Below, in pieces: positions 45,828-55,157 of a stretch of DNA of 64,000 bases. The DNA is from Gemmatimonadota bacterium. GTDB lineage: Bacteria; JBHIER01; G020348925. The stretch is from NCBI GenBank assembly GCA_020348925.1, contig CP070758.1, forward strand, positions 4,490,241-4,554,240, in the 5' to 3' direction. The first letter of the stretch is position 1. The number at the start of each line of letters is the position of its first letter. The notes beneath the pieces are model-generated. The model was not told the DNA's origin, made no database searches, and saw only the letters and a program-made list of their open reading frames with translations. The position numbers and the translations under genes were made by a program.

Positions 45828-46418
45828 ATGAAGAAATTATTTCTCTCAAAAAGAGCCTTGATTCTTATAGGAGTCTTCATCATTATCCTCGGTAGCCTTG
45901 GTCTGGTGAACGTAGTTCGGAATGCGTATACAGGTCCTCTTCATTGTCAAGCGTGTCATTCTGAGCAGACCGAATTGTGGCAATCCTCTGGATCGCATAG
46001 TATCGAAACACAGTGCTCCGATTGCCACGCACCGTGGCCCCGTGTTTTACCTGCGAGTGTCAATGTTTTCAGGCAGTACAGGGATGCAATCATGCCAACT
46101 CATATGACGGCACGGGAGGAGCGTATCGGTGAGAATTGCATGCAGTGTCATGCATCTGTCCTCGACGGATCGCATACGACGTCTGGGATTGTTGCCCTGA
46201 ATCACCGGGTACATCTTGAAGAGGATATGATGTGTGTCGATTGTCATCGGAATATCAGCCATGACACAATGACCGCCCGGACATACAGACCACCGAAGAG
46301 CGTTTGCTACGAATGCCACCTTCGGGATATCGATGTCGGCTCGCAGCAAGATCAATCCTGTATGCATTGTCATCGAATTATCCTGTCCCGTAAAGAAGCC
46401 CAGGATGCATTCGAATAG
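45828..46418 (+). CDS. Membrane-anchored hexaheme cytochrome c (NapC/NrfH-like)
   Basis: 196 residues. N-terminal uncleaved helix (about 9-30), then six CXXCH motifs: CQACH, CSDCH, CMQCH, CVDCH, CYECH, CMHCH. Layout (TM anchor, haems in the periplasm) is like NapC/NrfH quinol dehydrogenases, but with six instead of four haems. It is 25 nt upstream of the HdrD-like oxidoreductase, so it could pass electrons between the quinone pool and periplasmic acceptors. Confidence 0.92.
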   Translation: MKKLFLSKRALILIGVFIIILGSLGLVNVVRNAYTGPLHCQACHSEQTELWQSSGSHSIETQCSDCHAPWPRVLPASVNVFRQYRDAIMPTHMTAREERIGENCMQCHASVLDGSHTTSGIVALNHRVHLEEDMMCVDCHRNISHDTMTARTYRPPKSVCYECHLRDIDVGSQQDQSCMHCHRIILSRKEAQDAFE

Positions 46419-46442
46419 AATCGTTAACGGTGCACATGAGCT

Positions 46443-48398
46443 ATGCTAAGTTTCTTTGATCCTCTTCTTATTCTTGGAGCCTTTTGTATTTGTGGGTACG
46501 GATTCTATCGCCGCGCCGCCTTGTGGCGGATCGGCACCGCTGAGCATCGAACGGACAACTTGGGAGCGAGAAGTCGTACCACCCTGTCTCAGATTTTCGG
46601 CCACGGCCGTATTCTCAGAGAGAGAGTTCCCGGACTGATGCACCTCTTTCTTTTTTACGGATTCGTCATTCCCTTTCTTGTCGTCATCCTCTTTCAACTG
46701 TTCTTTTCACTGCCGCCTCCTTTCGGGAATATTTTTTCGCTGATTTTGGATTGTGTCGGGTTTCTCGGATTGGTAGGTATAATCATTGCCTTTATCAGAA
46801 GATATATTCAAAAACCCACTCGGTTGGAAAGCACACCCCAGGATGCCATCGGACTGGCCTTGATCTCGTGTATTCTTCTCTTCGGATTTCTTGTTGAGGG
46901 ATTCCGGATGGGTTCCCTCGTAACACCGGCATCCGTCTGGTCTCCGGTAGGATCGGTGGTTGCCGGAGTCTTCCACGGACTTGGCTTGAGCAGACTCTTG
47001 CATGCGACCCTGCATGGCGTTGTCTGGCGGATCCATTTTCTCCTCATCTTGGGATTCATTGCCTATATTCCGTACTCAAAGCTTTTTCACATTCTTGTGT
47101 CGCCTCTGAATATTCTGCTTCGATCCCATGGTCCGAAAGGAGCGCTGCAGTCGATAGACATCGAAACAGCCGAAACCTTTGGTGTCAGTACCATCAAAGA
47201 ATTCACATGGAAACAGCTTCTCGATCTCGATGCCTGCATGCAATGCGGCCGCTGTCAGGATCGATGTCCTGCCCACCTGAGCGAAAAACCACTCACGCCC
47301 CGGAAGGTGATCAGTGACCTCAAGAACCATCTCCATTCAGAAGGGCCAAAGGTCTTGAAGATGAAAGCCGAAAGTGGAAGTGATGCTGGGGCAGATCAAA
47401 CACTTGTTGGCGAAACTATTGCCGAGGACGAATTGTGGGCCTGCACGACGTGCCGAGCCTGCATGGAGATTTGTCCGGTATACGTTGAGCACGTCGACAA
47501 AATTGTCGATATGCGGCGCTATCAGGTACTTATGGAGAGCCGGTTTCCCCAGGAGGTCGTGGCCACATTCAAAAACATGGAGACCAATTCAAACCCATGG
47601 GGGATCGGCTGGGCCGCCCGGGCCGATTGGAGTGAAGATCTGGAAGTGAAGACACTCTCTGAGAGTAGTGATGCAGACATACTGTTTTACGTAGGTTGTG
47701 CAGGATCTTTTGACGAGAGGTACAAACAGGTGGCGGTTGCCTTTGTCAAAATTCTGAGGGCAGCGGGCATCAACTTTGCCATTCTTGGGACAGAGGAGAA
47801 GTGCTGTGGCGACTCCGCCAGGCGTATCGGTAATGAGTACCTCTTTCAAATGATGGCCATGGAAAATATAGAGAATATGAAAAATTATGGTGTCGAAAGG
47901 GTGGTTACATTGTGTCCCCACTGTTTCAACACATTGAAGAACGAATATCCCCAATGTGACGGTCTTTTTCATGTTGTCCATTATACGGAGTTTCTGAGCG
48001 ATTTGCTTTCAAACGGTCAACTTCGCCTCGTTAAAGAGTGTGATAGGACTATTGCCTATCACGATTCCTGTTACCTCGGCCGCTATAATGATATATATGA
48101 TGCTCCCCGGAAAATACTCAGCATGATCCCCGGAATAACAAGAGTAGAACTTGAGCGATGGGGAGCGAACAGCTTCTGCTGCGGTGCCGGTGGTGGTCGT
48201 ATGTGGATGGAAGAGCTCATTGGCCAGCGCATCAATGAGGTCCGGATCGAGGAAATTCTGAAGAAAAAGCCGAACATCATAGGGACTGCCTGTCCCTATT
48301 GTCTGACAATGTTTGAGGATGGCATCAAAGCCAAGGATGCTGAAGAACAACTCGTCGCTCAAGATCTTATAGAACTTATTGCCCGATCAATGGAGTAA
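46443..48398 (+). CDS. Fused cytochrome b / HdrD-like Fe-S oxidoreductase (ETF:quinone type)
   Basis: 651 residues. The N-terminal 230 residues have about five membrane helices of the nitrate-reductase-gamma/HdrE type. A double 4Fe-4S ferredoxin segment follows (CMQCGRCQDRCPA near 265, CTTCRACMEICPVYV near 340). Two CCG (DUF224) domains end in EEKCCGDSAR and SFCCGAGGGRMWMEE. Proteins of this build next to acyl-CoA dehydrogenase and EtfAB are proposed ETF:menaquinone oxidoreductases (EMO) in anaerobic fatty-acid and lipid metabolisers. The gene block here has exactly that company. The alternative is a heterodisulfide reductase-like partner for another carrier. Confidence 0.9.
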   Translation: MLSFFDPLLILGAFCICGYGFYRRAALWRIGTAEHRTDNLGARSRTTLSQIFGHGRILRERVPGLMHLFLFYGFVIPFLVVILFQLFFSLPPPFGNIFSLILDCVGFLGLVGIIIAFIRRYIQKPTRLESTPQDAIGLALISCILLFGFLVEGFRMGSLVTPASVWSPVGSVVAGVFHGLGLSRLLHATLHGVVWRIHFLLILGFIAYIPYSKLFHILVSPLNILLRSHGPKGALQSIDIETAETFGVSTIKEFTWKQLLDLDACMQCGRCQDRCPAHLSEKPLTPRKVISDLKNHLHSEGPKVLKMKAESGSDAGADQTLVGETIAEDELWACTTCRACMEICPVYVEHVDKIVDMRRYQVLMESRFPQEVVATFKNMETNSNPWGIGWAARADWSEDLEVKTLSESSDADILFYVGCAGSFDERYKQVAVAFVKILRAAGINFAILGTEEKCCGDSARRIGNEYLFQMMAMENIENMKNYGVERVVTLCPHCFNTLKNEYPQCDGLFHVVHYTEFLSDLLSNGQLRLVKECDRTIAYHDSCYLGRYNDIYDAPRKILSMIPGITRVELERWGANSFCCGAGGGRMWMEELIGQRINEVRIEEILKKKPNIIGTACPYCLTMFEDGIKAKDAEEQLVAQDLIELIARSME

Positions 48399-48509
48399 TT
48401 CCGGAATCATCCGTATCGTCCGTTAACACGGCCAGGACAGTGAACACTGTGTTCCTACCGCAGAGTGATGTTTTGCAACCAAAATCATCTTTCGCTTTGA
48501 TGGTGACCT

Positions 48510-49793
48510 ATGTCAGCTCATAAACGTACCATCTTCCTCTGGGCACTCTACGATTTTGCCAACTCGGTCTATCCCGCTGTCATAACAGCCACAATCTTTG
48601 GGGTCTATTTCACCAGACAGATTGTCGGGAATGAAACAGGCCTCGGTGATCTGTGGTGGGGGCGGGTCATCTCAGTGTCCATGCTCTTCGTGGCGCTCTC
48701 GTCTCCATCATTGGGAACAATCGCAGATCGTGCTGGGATACGGAAGAGGATGTTACTGTTCTACACCTGTCTGTGTGTGGTCTGCGTAACACTCTTCACT
48801 ACGATTCAACCGGGGATGATTCTGTGGGCCGTAGTCCTTGCGGTGCTGGCCAACATCGGATTTGAAGGTGCCCTTGTCTATTACAATGCCTACCTTCCGG
48901 ATATTGCACCGACAGAGCGACAGGGTTCTGTTTCGGCAATAGGATTTGGTTTTGGGTACGCCGGCTCGGCTATTGGACTCCTGATCGCACTTCCCTTGGT
49001 GGCTCGCGGGCGATTTGAACTCACCTGGCTAACGGTTGCAGCGTTCTTTGTCCTTTTTTCTCTACCGTCTTTCCTTGGTCTTCCTCCGGATAGACGGACC
49101 GACACAGCAATTTACCGAGCAGCAATCGAAGGAATTATAGGATTCAAGAAGCTTGGAGCTGATGTTTTAAGACTTCGAGATCTGCGGCGTTTCCTGCTGG
49201 CATTTTTTGTATATATTGATGGTGTCAATACAACCATCTACTTCTCTGCAATATTTGCTTCAGCAACATTGGGATTCACGGATGCGGAGTTGATTTCTCT
49301 CTTTCTTGTTATCCAAATATCGGCTCTTGTCGGGGCGTTAGCGATGGCAAAACCGACCGATCTTTGGGGACCGAAAAGAGTCATTTCGATGTCGTTGATT
49401 TTATGGACGACGGTGTCCGTCAGCGCTTACTTTGTGCATTCGAAGGCATTGTTCTTTATCATCGCCGTGTTGGCAGGAATGGGGCTTGGTGTTGTGCAGG
49501 CAGCAAGTCGTGCCCTCATGTCGGCCTTGATACCAGAGGGCAAGGAAGCCGAGATGTTTGGGTTTTATGCATTTTGTGGCAAATCCTCGTCGGTTATTGG
49601 CCCACTTGTGTTTGGAGCAGTATCATACAGCCTCGGGGGCAATCAACGAGCTGCAATTTTTTCTGTCGCCGCTTTCTTTCTCCTCGGTTTTATATTGGTG
49701 CAGCGAGTCAGAGATCCGCTGCGAGCGATGCAGCAGTCACGGACTGGAGAATTGGAGTGTGTTTCGAGTACACCACGGAATCTTGAACGCTGA
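48510..49793 (+). CDS. MFS transporter, UMF1/Atg22-like family
   Basis: 427 residues, about 12 membrane helices. The signature WALYDFANSVYPAVITATIF at the N-terminus and the middle YNAYLPDIA, GFGFGYAGSA and LPPDRR identify the UMF1 group of major facilitators, related to vacuolar amino-acid effluxer Atg22. Substrate is not known; amino acid or peptide efflux is a family-based guess. No strong SD seen. The 110 bp before it hold no clear promoter. Confidence 0.88.
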   Translation: MSAHKRTIFLWALYDFANSVYPAVITATIFGVYFTRQIVGNETGLGDLWWGRVISVSMLFVALSSPSLGTIADRAGIRKRMLLFYTCLCVVCVTLFTTIQPGMILWAVVLAVLANIGFEGALVYYNAYLPDIAPTERQGSVSAIGFGFGYAGSAIGLLIALPLVARGRFELTWLTVAAFFVLFSLPSFLGLPPDRRTDTAIYRAAIEGIIGFKKLGADVLRLRDLRRFLLAFFVYIDGVNTTIYFSAIFASATLGFTDAELISLFLVIQISALVGALAMAKPTDLWGPKRVISMSLILWTTVSVSAYFVHSKALFFIIAVLAGMGLGVVQAASRALMSALIPEGKEAEMFGFYAFCGKSSSVIGPLVFGAVSYSLGGNQRAAIFSVAAFFLLGFILVQRVRDPLRAMQQSRTGELECVSSTPRNLER

Positions 49794-49989
49794 TACTCTT
49801 CGTTCCCAGAATATCAAAGAGATTTCAGTTGCATCGGGCAGCTGTTTTTCTTTACTTTTTAAAGTTGGAACGGAATTGATGTCCCATCGTTCTTAGTATA
49901 AGATATCATTTAAAATACGAATGATAAAACATTTCCGGTAGAACCGGATGTGATGAGATGATCTTTTTAATTGGATGAGGAGGTCAGGG

Positions 49990-50505
49990 ATGGCTGACGA
50001 AAAAACAACATTCGACAAGGAGTCAATTTTATTTACCCAACTCGTTTTAAGTTTTCAAGCTTCTGCTATGCAGCAGATGGGAAAAATTAAGAATCCGTTC
50101 ACAGACGCCATTGAGCGGAACATCTCGCAGGCGCAGATGTCCATTGATATGCTGACCATGCTGCAGAACAAGACCAAAGGAAATCTCACCGAGGAAGAAT
50201 CGCGTTTTCTCGATCACGTGCTCTTCGAACTGCGTATGAATTACGTTGATGAGATAAAAAAAGATCAACAGGTAGCGGAAGAGAAAGAAGAAGGGGTGGA
50301 TGAGGCTACCGAGGATGCGGGTGATGCAATACCGGAAAAAGACCATGAAGTGCTGAGAAAAGAGAAAAAAACCGTTGAGGATGAAGAGGCGGTTGAACCG
50401 GAACGAACCGAAGTGAAAAGCCAAGAAAAAAAAGAGAGCCAACGTAAAAAGCCGGCAGCAAGAGCGAAAAAGAAGAAGGCGGGGTCGAAGGAAAAGAAGC
50501 TATAA
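49990..50505 (+). CDS. DUF1844 protein with Lys/Glu-rich tail
   Basis: 171 residues. The first 80 are a DUF1844 domain (FTQLVLSFQASAMQQMGKI, then RNISQAQMSIDMLTMLQNKT, LTEEESRFLDHVLFELRMNY). Function is unknown. The remaining 90 are highly charged (KKEGV..., KSQEKKESQRKKPAARAKKK) and low complexity. The ATG at 49990 is preferred: GAGGAGGT lies 5 nt upstream and the frame opens at 49975. It precedes the ctpA-like gene. A possible promoter (TTGATG, 17 nt, TAAGAT at 49876-49904) lies upstream. Confidence 0.88.
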   Translation: MADEKTTFDKESILFTQLVLSFQASAMQQMGKIKNPFTDAIERNISQAQMSIDMLTMLQNKTKGNLTEEESRFLDHVLFELRMNYVDEIKKDQQVAEEKEEGVDEATEDAGDAIPEKDHEVLRKEKKTVEDEEAVEPERTEVKSQEKKESQRKKPAARAKKKKAGSKEKKL

Positions 50506-50581
50506 AGCGTATTCAAGGTGAAACCTTCAAAACGGTTTATGAATCGAATAGAAGAACACAAACACAAGGATGGAGGTCATT

Positions 50582-52258
50582 ATGAGAAGACGTAGAATAT
50601 CTGTAGTGGCAGCCTTGTTCCTCATCATCTGTTGCTTCACCGTCGGAGGGTTGGTCTTCAATCACATAGCCGCTGCACAGGGATTGATGGCCCAGATGAA
50701 TCTCTTTTCCGCAGTTCTCCGCCTGGTGAAGACATATTATGTGGATGAGGTTGATACCGACAAACTTGTTGATAATGCCATCAAGGGTATGCTCGGTACT
50801 CTCGATCCCCATACGCATCTCATCCCTCCCAAGCAGTATGAGGATATGGACGAGCGGATGATCAGGGGAAGTTACGAGGGCATCGGGATTGCCTTTGACA
50901 TAGTCAACGGATACCTGACAGTGATTTCGCCTATTGAAGGTTCTCCTTCCGACATGCTGGGGATCAGGGCTGGTGATAAGATTGTCAAGATTGATGATGA
51001 ATCGGCTCTGGGGATCACCACCGACGAAGTGTTCGAAAAACTGCGTGGTCCCAAAGGAACAAGTGTTCACGTCTCCATAAGGCGAGAGGGGGAAAGGGAA
51101 CTTCTTGATTTTAAGATAATTCGAGACGAAATAAAGATTAAGAGCATTCCTTCGGCTTTTATGATTCGACCGGGTGTGGGATACATCCGGATGAGTCGGT
51201 TCGCTCGGACAACCGGCCAGGATTTAGAGACGGCTCTTGACAGTTTGGAAACTCAAGGCATGGATCGACTCATCCTTGATCTCAGGGGAAATGCTGGGGG
51301 ATTTCTCTCCCAGGCGGTTGAGATCGCTGATAAATTTGTTCCCAAAGGAAATGAGATAGTCTACACCAAGGGAAGACACGAAAAGGCGGAGGAACACTAT
51401 TACTCAACGGAAGAAGCAACGCATGCCATGTACCCACTCATCGTCATGATTGACAGAGGTAGTGCGAGTGCGTCAGAAATTGTTTCCGGCGCGGTTCAGG
51501 ATCTCGATCGGGGTCTGGTCGTGGGACAACCAAGTTACGGCAAAGGTCTCGTTGAAAATCAGATGAAGTTGAAAGATGGCTCAGTCCTCATGTTGACCGT
51601 GGGTCGATGGTATACGCCGAGCGGCCGGCTCATACAAAAACCGTATACCGAAAGTTATCACCCTGATATTGACGAAGAGAGTGATACCACAACGGCGGCT
51701 GATTCTTCCGAAGTCCTTCCTGTTTTTACGACCATTAGTGGACGAGAGGTCTTTGGGGGCGGCGGTATTAAACCGGATATCGAGTTGGATCGGGATGAAC
51801 GGTATAATAGTTTTGTGAATTCGTTGGAACGGGGCAACTATTTCTTCGATTTTGCTGCCGTTTTCGTTGGAGAGCATGATATGACGAATGACTTCGATAC
51901 GTTTCTCGGACAGTTTGAAGTGACCGATGAGATCTATCTGCAATTCAGAGACTTTCTCGAAGAGAAGGATTTTCATTTTGAGAACGATACTTTTCTCAAG
52001 GGTGTCACTGTGGATGATTTCATCATCGATGATATCAAAGCTCTTCTTGCCGAAAAGAAAGATAAGTATTTGGCAACTCATTTCGAAAACAATAAATTGT
52101 ACATCCAATATGCTATCAAGCGGGAAATTGCCAAAGTCCTCTGGGGACTTGAGGAATGGTACGTCATCTTCGTCAATAGTGACCCGCAAGTGATGGCTGC
52201 GTTGGATCTCTTTCCAGAAGCTGAAGACCTCATGGCCGAGAGCAAAATGATTCGGTAG
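50582..52258 (+). CDS. C-terminal processing peptidase, S41 family
   Basis: 558 residues. Exported serine protease that trims or degrades periplasmic proteins. Signal anchor about 6-28. PDZ domain about 95-175 (GIGIAFDIVNGYLTVISPIEG, GDKIVKIDDESALG). The S41 domain has LRGNAGGFLSQAVEIAD, catalytic Ser in DRGSASASEIVSGAVQDLDRG and the catalytic Lys in SYGKGLVE. A roughly 170-residue C-terminal helical extension follows. The ATG at 50582 has GGAGG 5 nt upstream. A strong terminator follows (52340-52372). Confidence 0.96.
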   Translation: MRRRRISVVAALFLIICCFTVGGLVFNHIAAAQGLMAQMNLFSAVLRLVKTYYVDEVDTDKLVDNAIKGMLGTLDPHTHLIPPKQYEDMDERMIRGSYEGIGIAFDIVNGYLTVISPIEGSPSDMLGIRAGDKIVKIDDESALGITTDEVFEKLRGPKGTSVHVSIRREGERELLDFKIIRDEIKIKSIPSAFMIRPGVGYIRMSRFARTTGQDLETALDSLETQGMDRLILDLRGNAGGFLSQAVEIADKFVPKGNEIVYTKGRHEKAEEHYYSTEEATHAMYPLIVMIDRGSASASEIVSGAVQDLDRGLVVGQPSYGKGLVENQMKLKDGSVLMLTVGRWYTPSGRLIQKPYTESYHPDIDEESDTTTAADSSEVLPVFTTISGREVFGGGGIKPDIELDRDERYNSFVNSLERGNYFFDFAAVFVGEHDMTNDFDTFLGQFEVTDEIYLQFRDFLEEKDFHFENDTFLKGVTVDDFIIDDIKALLAEKKDKYLATHFENNKLYIQYAIKREIAKVLWGLEEWYVIFVNSDPQVMAALDLFPEAEDLMAESKMIR

Positions 52259-52339
52259 CGAAGAGGTCATGTTTGATACCTTCAGGGGGGGTAGGAAATC
52301 CTTTGTGAATGGGGTTCACCCCTTCAGCGGTAAACTTAT

Positions 52340-52372
52340 AAAAAAAGGGCAGCTTGCCAGCTGTCTTTTTTT
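52340..52372 (+). terminator. Rho-independent terminator after the S41 protease gene
   Basis: Run of A, then stem GGCAGCT / AGCTGTC (7 bp with one G-U) around a TGCC loop (52348-52365), then T7. Flanking A and T runs extend the stem. It lies 82 nt past the stop and would also work on the reverse strand. Confidence 0.85.
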
Positions 52373-52419
52373 ATATTATTATTCTGCTACATAGGTTGGC
52401 GTTTGACATAAAATGAGAC

Positions 52420-52448
52420 TTGACATAGAGGATCTTGTATGTTATAAT
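52420..52448 (+). promoter_or_regulatory. Perfect sigma70 consensus promoter
   Basis: TTGACA at 52420-52425, exactly 17 nt, TATAAT at 52443-52448. A second TTGACA at 52403-52408 has no matching -10. It should start transcription near 52455 and drive the gene at 52690. Confidence 0.75.
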
Positions 52449-52505
52449 ATGTTCTGTTCGTTGTTTTTTCAGAATATTTGAGAAATAGTGAAATGTGGAG
52501 AATAC

Positions 52506-52538
52506 ATGCGAACACGGCTCGAGCAAGAATTTGTGTGA
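52506..52538 (+). CDS. Possible 10-residue leader peptide
   Basis: ATG with GGAG 5 nt upstream, ten codons (MRTRLEQEFV) and TGA, lying in the 235-nt leader downstream of a perfect promoter and ending inside a small hairpin. Its spacing is typical of a translated leader, but a chance frame of this size is common. No conserved attenuator is evident. Confidence 0.2.
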   Translation: MRTRLEQEFV

Positions 52539-52689
52539 AGTTCTCACATTTGCTTCGGTGATGCTCTGAACTCGGATCGACGGGAAATAGAAGGCCAGAA
52601 AGAAGAGAGATGACATAGTGAGAAATCTCACAGAGCGATCGGCACTGTCGTATGTGAACAATACATCCTAACGTCCAAGGAGATTCCTA

Positions 52690-54945
52690 TTGCCGGTGGA
52701 AAAGATGTCTGATACTTCAAAGCAGAAAAACAAAGTTCAGGTGAAGAGCGAATCCCAGAGCGACCGTCTTTATTTCGCAGTTACAATTTGTGCAGCGACA
52801 TTCTTGGTTCTCCATCTCATTGCGTCATTCTTCACCACAGGAAGAACGTGGGGATTTCACCATTGGTTGTTTTTTCCACTCCCTGTGCGAATTTTGTTTT
52901 TTTCGACCATACTCATCTGTATTCCACAGGTAAATCGGTACATTACCCAGCACCTATTGATCCCGCTGTTGGATAGTGTTGCCAAAAGAAGAGGCTTGAA
53001 GAAAATCCATGTGGCCGTTTTTCTAGCACTGGTTTTTTTTGTTCTCTTCTGGCTTTTCCGGAGTCAAACGCACTTTCTTGGTGATGGGTACATTCGACTC
53101 AGAAGTGTGGCAATAGGAAATCAATTCATCTGGGCTGAGCCCCTTGACAGCCATATTCATTATTTGGTTTACAATGCCCTCCATAGTGCATTCGGTTGGA
53201 CGTCCGATAGAACCTATGCATTGGTTAGTTGTCTCATCGGTTCCCTCTTCGTCGTCGCTCTTGTTCCGTTCTCCTCGGTTCTCGTAAAGGATATCTCCAG
53301 ACGCGTCTTCATTTTTTGTGCTGTGCTCTTGATGGGATCGGTTCAACTTTTCTTCGGATACGTGGAAGATTATACGCTCGTTCTTTTCTTACTCCTTATT
53401 TATATTTTTGTCTCCGTCTTTTACCTCCAAAAAAGATGCAGCCTTTTCTTTCCAGCTTTTGTGTTGTCCCTTGCTGTCTGTACCCATACATCGGCAATAA
53501 TTTTTGTGCCGTCCCTCCTGTATCTCTTCATCTACGAAGTGAAAAAGGGAAAGTCGAGAAAACGCTCTCTTCTGTCCCTGGGTGAAGTGGCGTGCGGAAT
53601 TGCACTTCCCATCGTGCTTCTCCTGATACATGTTGAGCATGTCGGCTTCAGCCTGGATCATTTCAAAAAGGAATTTACGGCAGGAAGTCATATTTTGCCT
53701 TTTCTTGCAGTCAAGGATGATCCGAATGCTTTCCGCTATGGAATTTTATCCCTCACCCACCTGAGTAATATTACGAATGAGATCATCCTCGTTGCCCCTG
53801 TTGGTCTCCTCCTGGGGTTCTCTCTCCTTTTCAGGGGAGGGGAACTCAGAAGAAAGAACAACCCGGTTTCAATATTTCTTTTGTGGTTGGCTGTCTTAGC
53901 ACTGGTTTACATTTTTTTTCTCAAGCCTGATAAAGGGGCAAGTCGGGATTGGGATCTTTTTGCCATCTGTAGTATTCCGTGGACGTTGTGCGTCGCCTAT
54001 CTTTTCGCAATGTCTTCAATCGGGAAAGAGAAATTTCTCCGAATGGGACTTATCCTTCTTTGTGTCGGTTTTTTTCATACATTTCCGTGGATCGTCGTGA
54101 ATGCGAGCGAGGAAGTATCGATTGAAAGATTTCGACTCTTAATGGAAAGAGATAGCAGTCTGAGTAATATAGCGTTAGCGGATGCCTTCGATGAACTCGC
54201 CATGTATTTTCGACAGAACGGAATGGAGAAAGAGCGTATTTATTACTGTAAAAAAGCGGCTGAAGTTCTTCCGACATCAAGGTATCAAAACAATTTGGGA
54301 GCATCCTATGTCGATAATGGCATGTACCGCGAGGCCATTGCTGTCCTCACGGAAATAGATGATAACAGCTCATATGCTGCTAATGCTCATTACAACATGG
54401 GCATCGCCTATTCAAAACTCAACAGATTAGACGAGGCGCTGGTAGAATATTTAAAGGCCGTGGAGATGAATCCCCAAAACGGAAATGCTTATTTTAACCT
54501 CGCGAGTACATATTTGAAACTGAACAAACTTCAGGAGGCGCTTTCAACCCTCCACAGGGTAAATCAGCTCAATCCAAATCAGATGAAAGTCATCTATAGT
54601 TTGGGTCATACGTATCTCCAGTTGGAGAATATTGAGGAATCCATTCCTTACTTTCAGAAGGCAATACAATTGAATCCGAATTATGCCGGTTCTCATTTTA
54701 ACCTGGGAGTCGCCTTTTTCAAATTGAACAGATATCAGGATGCACTCGAAGAGTTTCAAAAAGCCTCGCGGTTGGATCCAGAAAATGAGGAACCTCATTT
54801 TAATATGGGACTTACCTATTTGAAAATAGGTGATGCAGAGAGTGCGGCATCCGAGTTCCAACAAGTATTGCAAAAGAATCCCGATTATCATGCGGCCAGA
54901 GTCATGTTGGAACAGGTGGAACAAGAGAAGACAGACGATGAATAA
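52690..54945 (+). CDS. Multi-spanning membrane protein with C-terminal TPR repeats
   Basis: 751 residues. The first 470 or so have about ten membrane helices, with an early FLGDGYIRLRSVAIG and LFGYVEDYTLVLF layout that resembles GT-C-type glycosyltransferase or O-antigen-ligase-like proteins of the FCB group. The C-terminal 230 residues are about seven TPR units (YNMGIAYSKLNRLDEALVEY, YFNLASTYLKLNKLQEALST, LGHTYLQLENIEESIPYF, FNLGVAFFKLNRYQDALEEF). Family name is not known to me; function in surface glycan or secretion is inferred. TTG start at 52690 with AAGGAG 7 nt upstream; ATG 52705 is an alternative. Confidence 0.85.
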   Translation: MPVEKMSDTSKQKNKVQVKSESQSDRLYFAVTICAATFLVLHLIASFFTTGRTWGFHHWLFFPLPVRILFFSTILICIPQVNRYITQHLLIPLLDSVAKRRGLKKIHVAVFLALVFFVLFWLFRSQTHFLGDGYIRLRSVAIGNQFIWAEPLDSHIHYLVYNALHSAFGWTSDRTYALVSCLIGSLFVVALVPFSSVLVKDISRRVFIFCAVLLMGSVQLFFGYVEDYTLVLFLLLIYIFVSVFYLQKRCSLFFPAFVLSLAVCTHTSAIIFVPSLLYLFIYEVKKGKSRKRSLLSLGEVACGIALPIVLLLIHVEHVGFSLDHFKKEFTAGSHILPFLAVKDDPNAFRYGILSLTHLSNITNEIILVAPVGLLLGFSLLFRGGELRRKNNPVSIFLLWLAVLALVYIFFLKPDKGASRDWDLFAICSIPWTLCVAYLFAMSSIGKEKFLRMGLILLCVGFFHTFPWIVVNASEEVSIERFRLLMERDSSLSNIALADAFDELAMYFRQNGMEKERIYYCKKAAEVLPTSRYQNNLGASYVDNGMYREAIAVLTEIDDNSSYAANAHYNMGIAYSKLNRLDEALVEYLKAVEMNPQNGNAYFNLASTYLKLNKLQEALSTLHRVNQLNPNQMKVIYSLGHTYLQLENIEESIPYFQKAIQLNPNYAGSHFNLGVAFFKLNRYQDALEEFQKASRLDPENEEPHFNMGLTYLKIGDAESAASEFQQVLQKNPDYHAARVMLEQVEQEKTDDE

Positions 54946-55135
54946 GGTGCACTGTGTTGAAGTGCATGCCAGTGAAATCTTGGAGAAGAGGGAGATCCGT
55001 AGAGCCAAAGCTCTGTGGGCTGTTTCCTTAGAATCGGGAAAAAGAGCTGAAAACTGTCTTATTGGGCGTAATTGTCCTCATGCCTTTTTTCCAAATGTAT
55101 TTGTGATCGAATCTCTCAGGAGCAGTACCACATGA
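54938..55135 (+). CDS. Possible 65-residue small protein overlapping the TPR gene
   Basis: ATG at 54938 overlaps the TPR gene stop by 8 nt, as in a translationally coupled gene; a GAGAAG lies 8 nt upstream. The product begins MNKVHCVEVHASEIL, has one charged helical stretch, two Cys residues and no recognisable domain. Codons look unexceptional. It may be a real small gene or chance. The next gene begins 23 nt later. Confidence 0.25.
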   Translation: MNKVHCVEVHASEILEKREIRRAKALWAVSLESGKRAENCLIGRNCPHAFFPNVFVIESLRSSTT

Positions 55136-55157
55136 AAGTAGAGAAAGGAGAGCTGTG

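Larger units (their letters stand above)
52373..52689. other. Leader region of the TPR membrane protein gene
   Basis: About 317 bases between the terminator and the TTG at 52690. It contains a perfect promoter (52420-52448), a possible 10-codon leader frame (52506-52538), and a small 5-bp hairpin (52534-52548) at its end. The predicted transcript leader is about 235 nt, long for this genome. No other feature was recognised. Confidence 0.45.
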
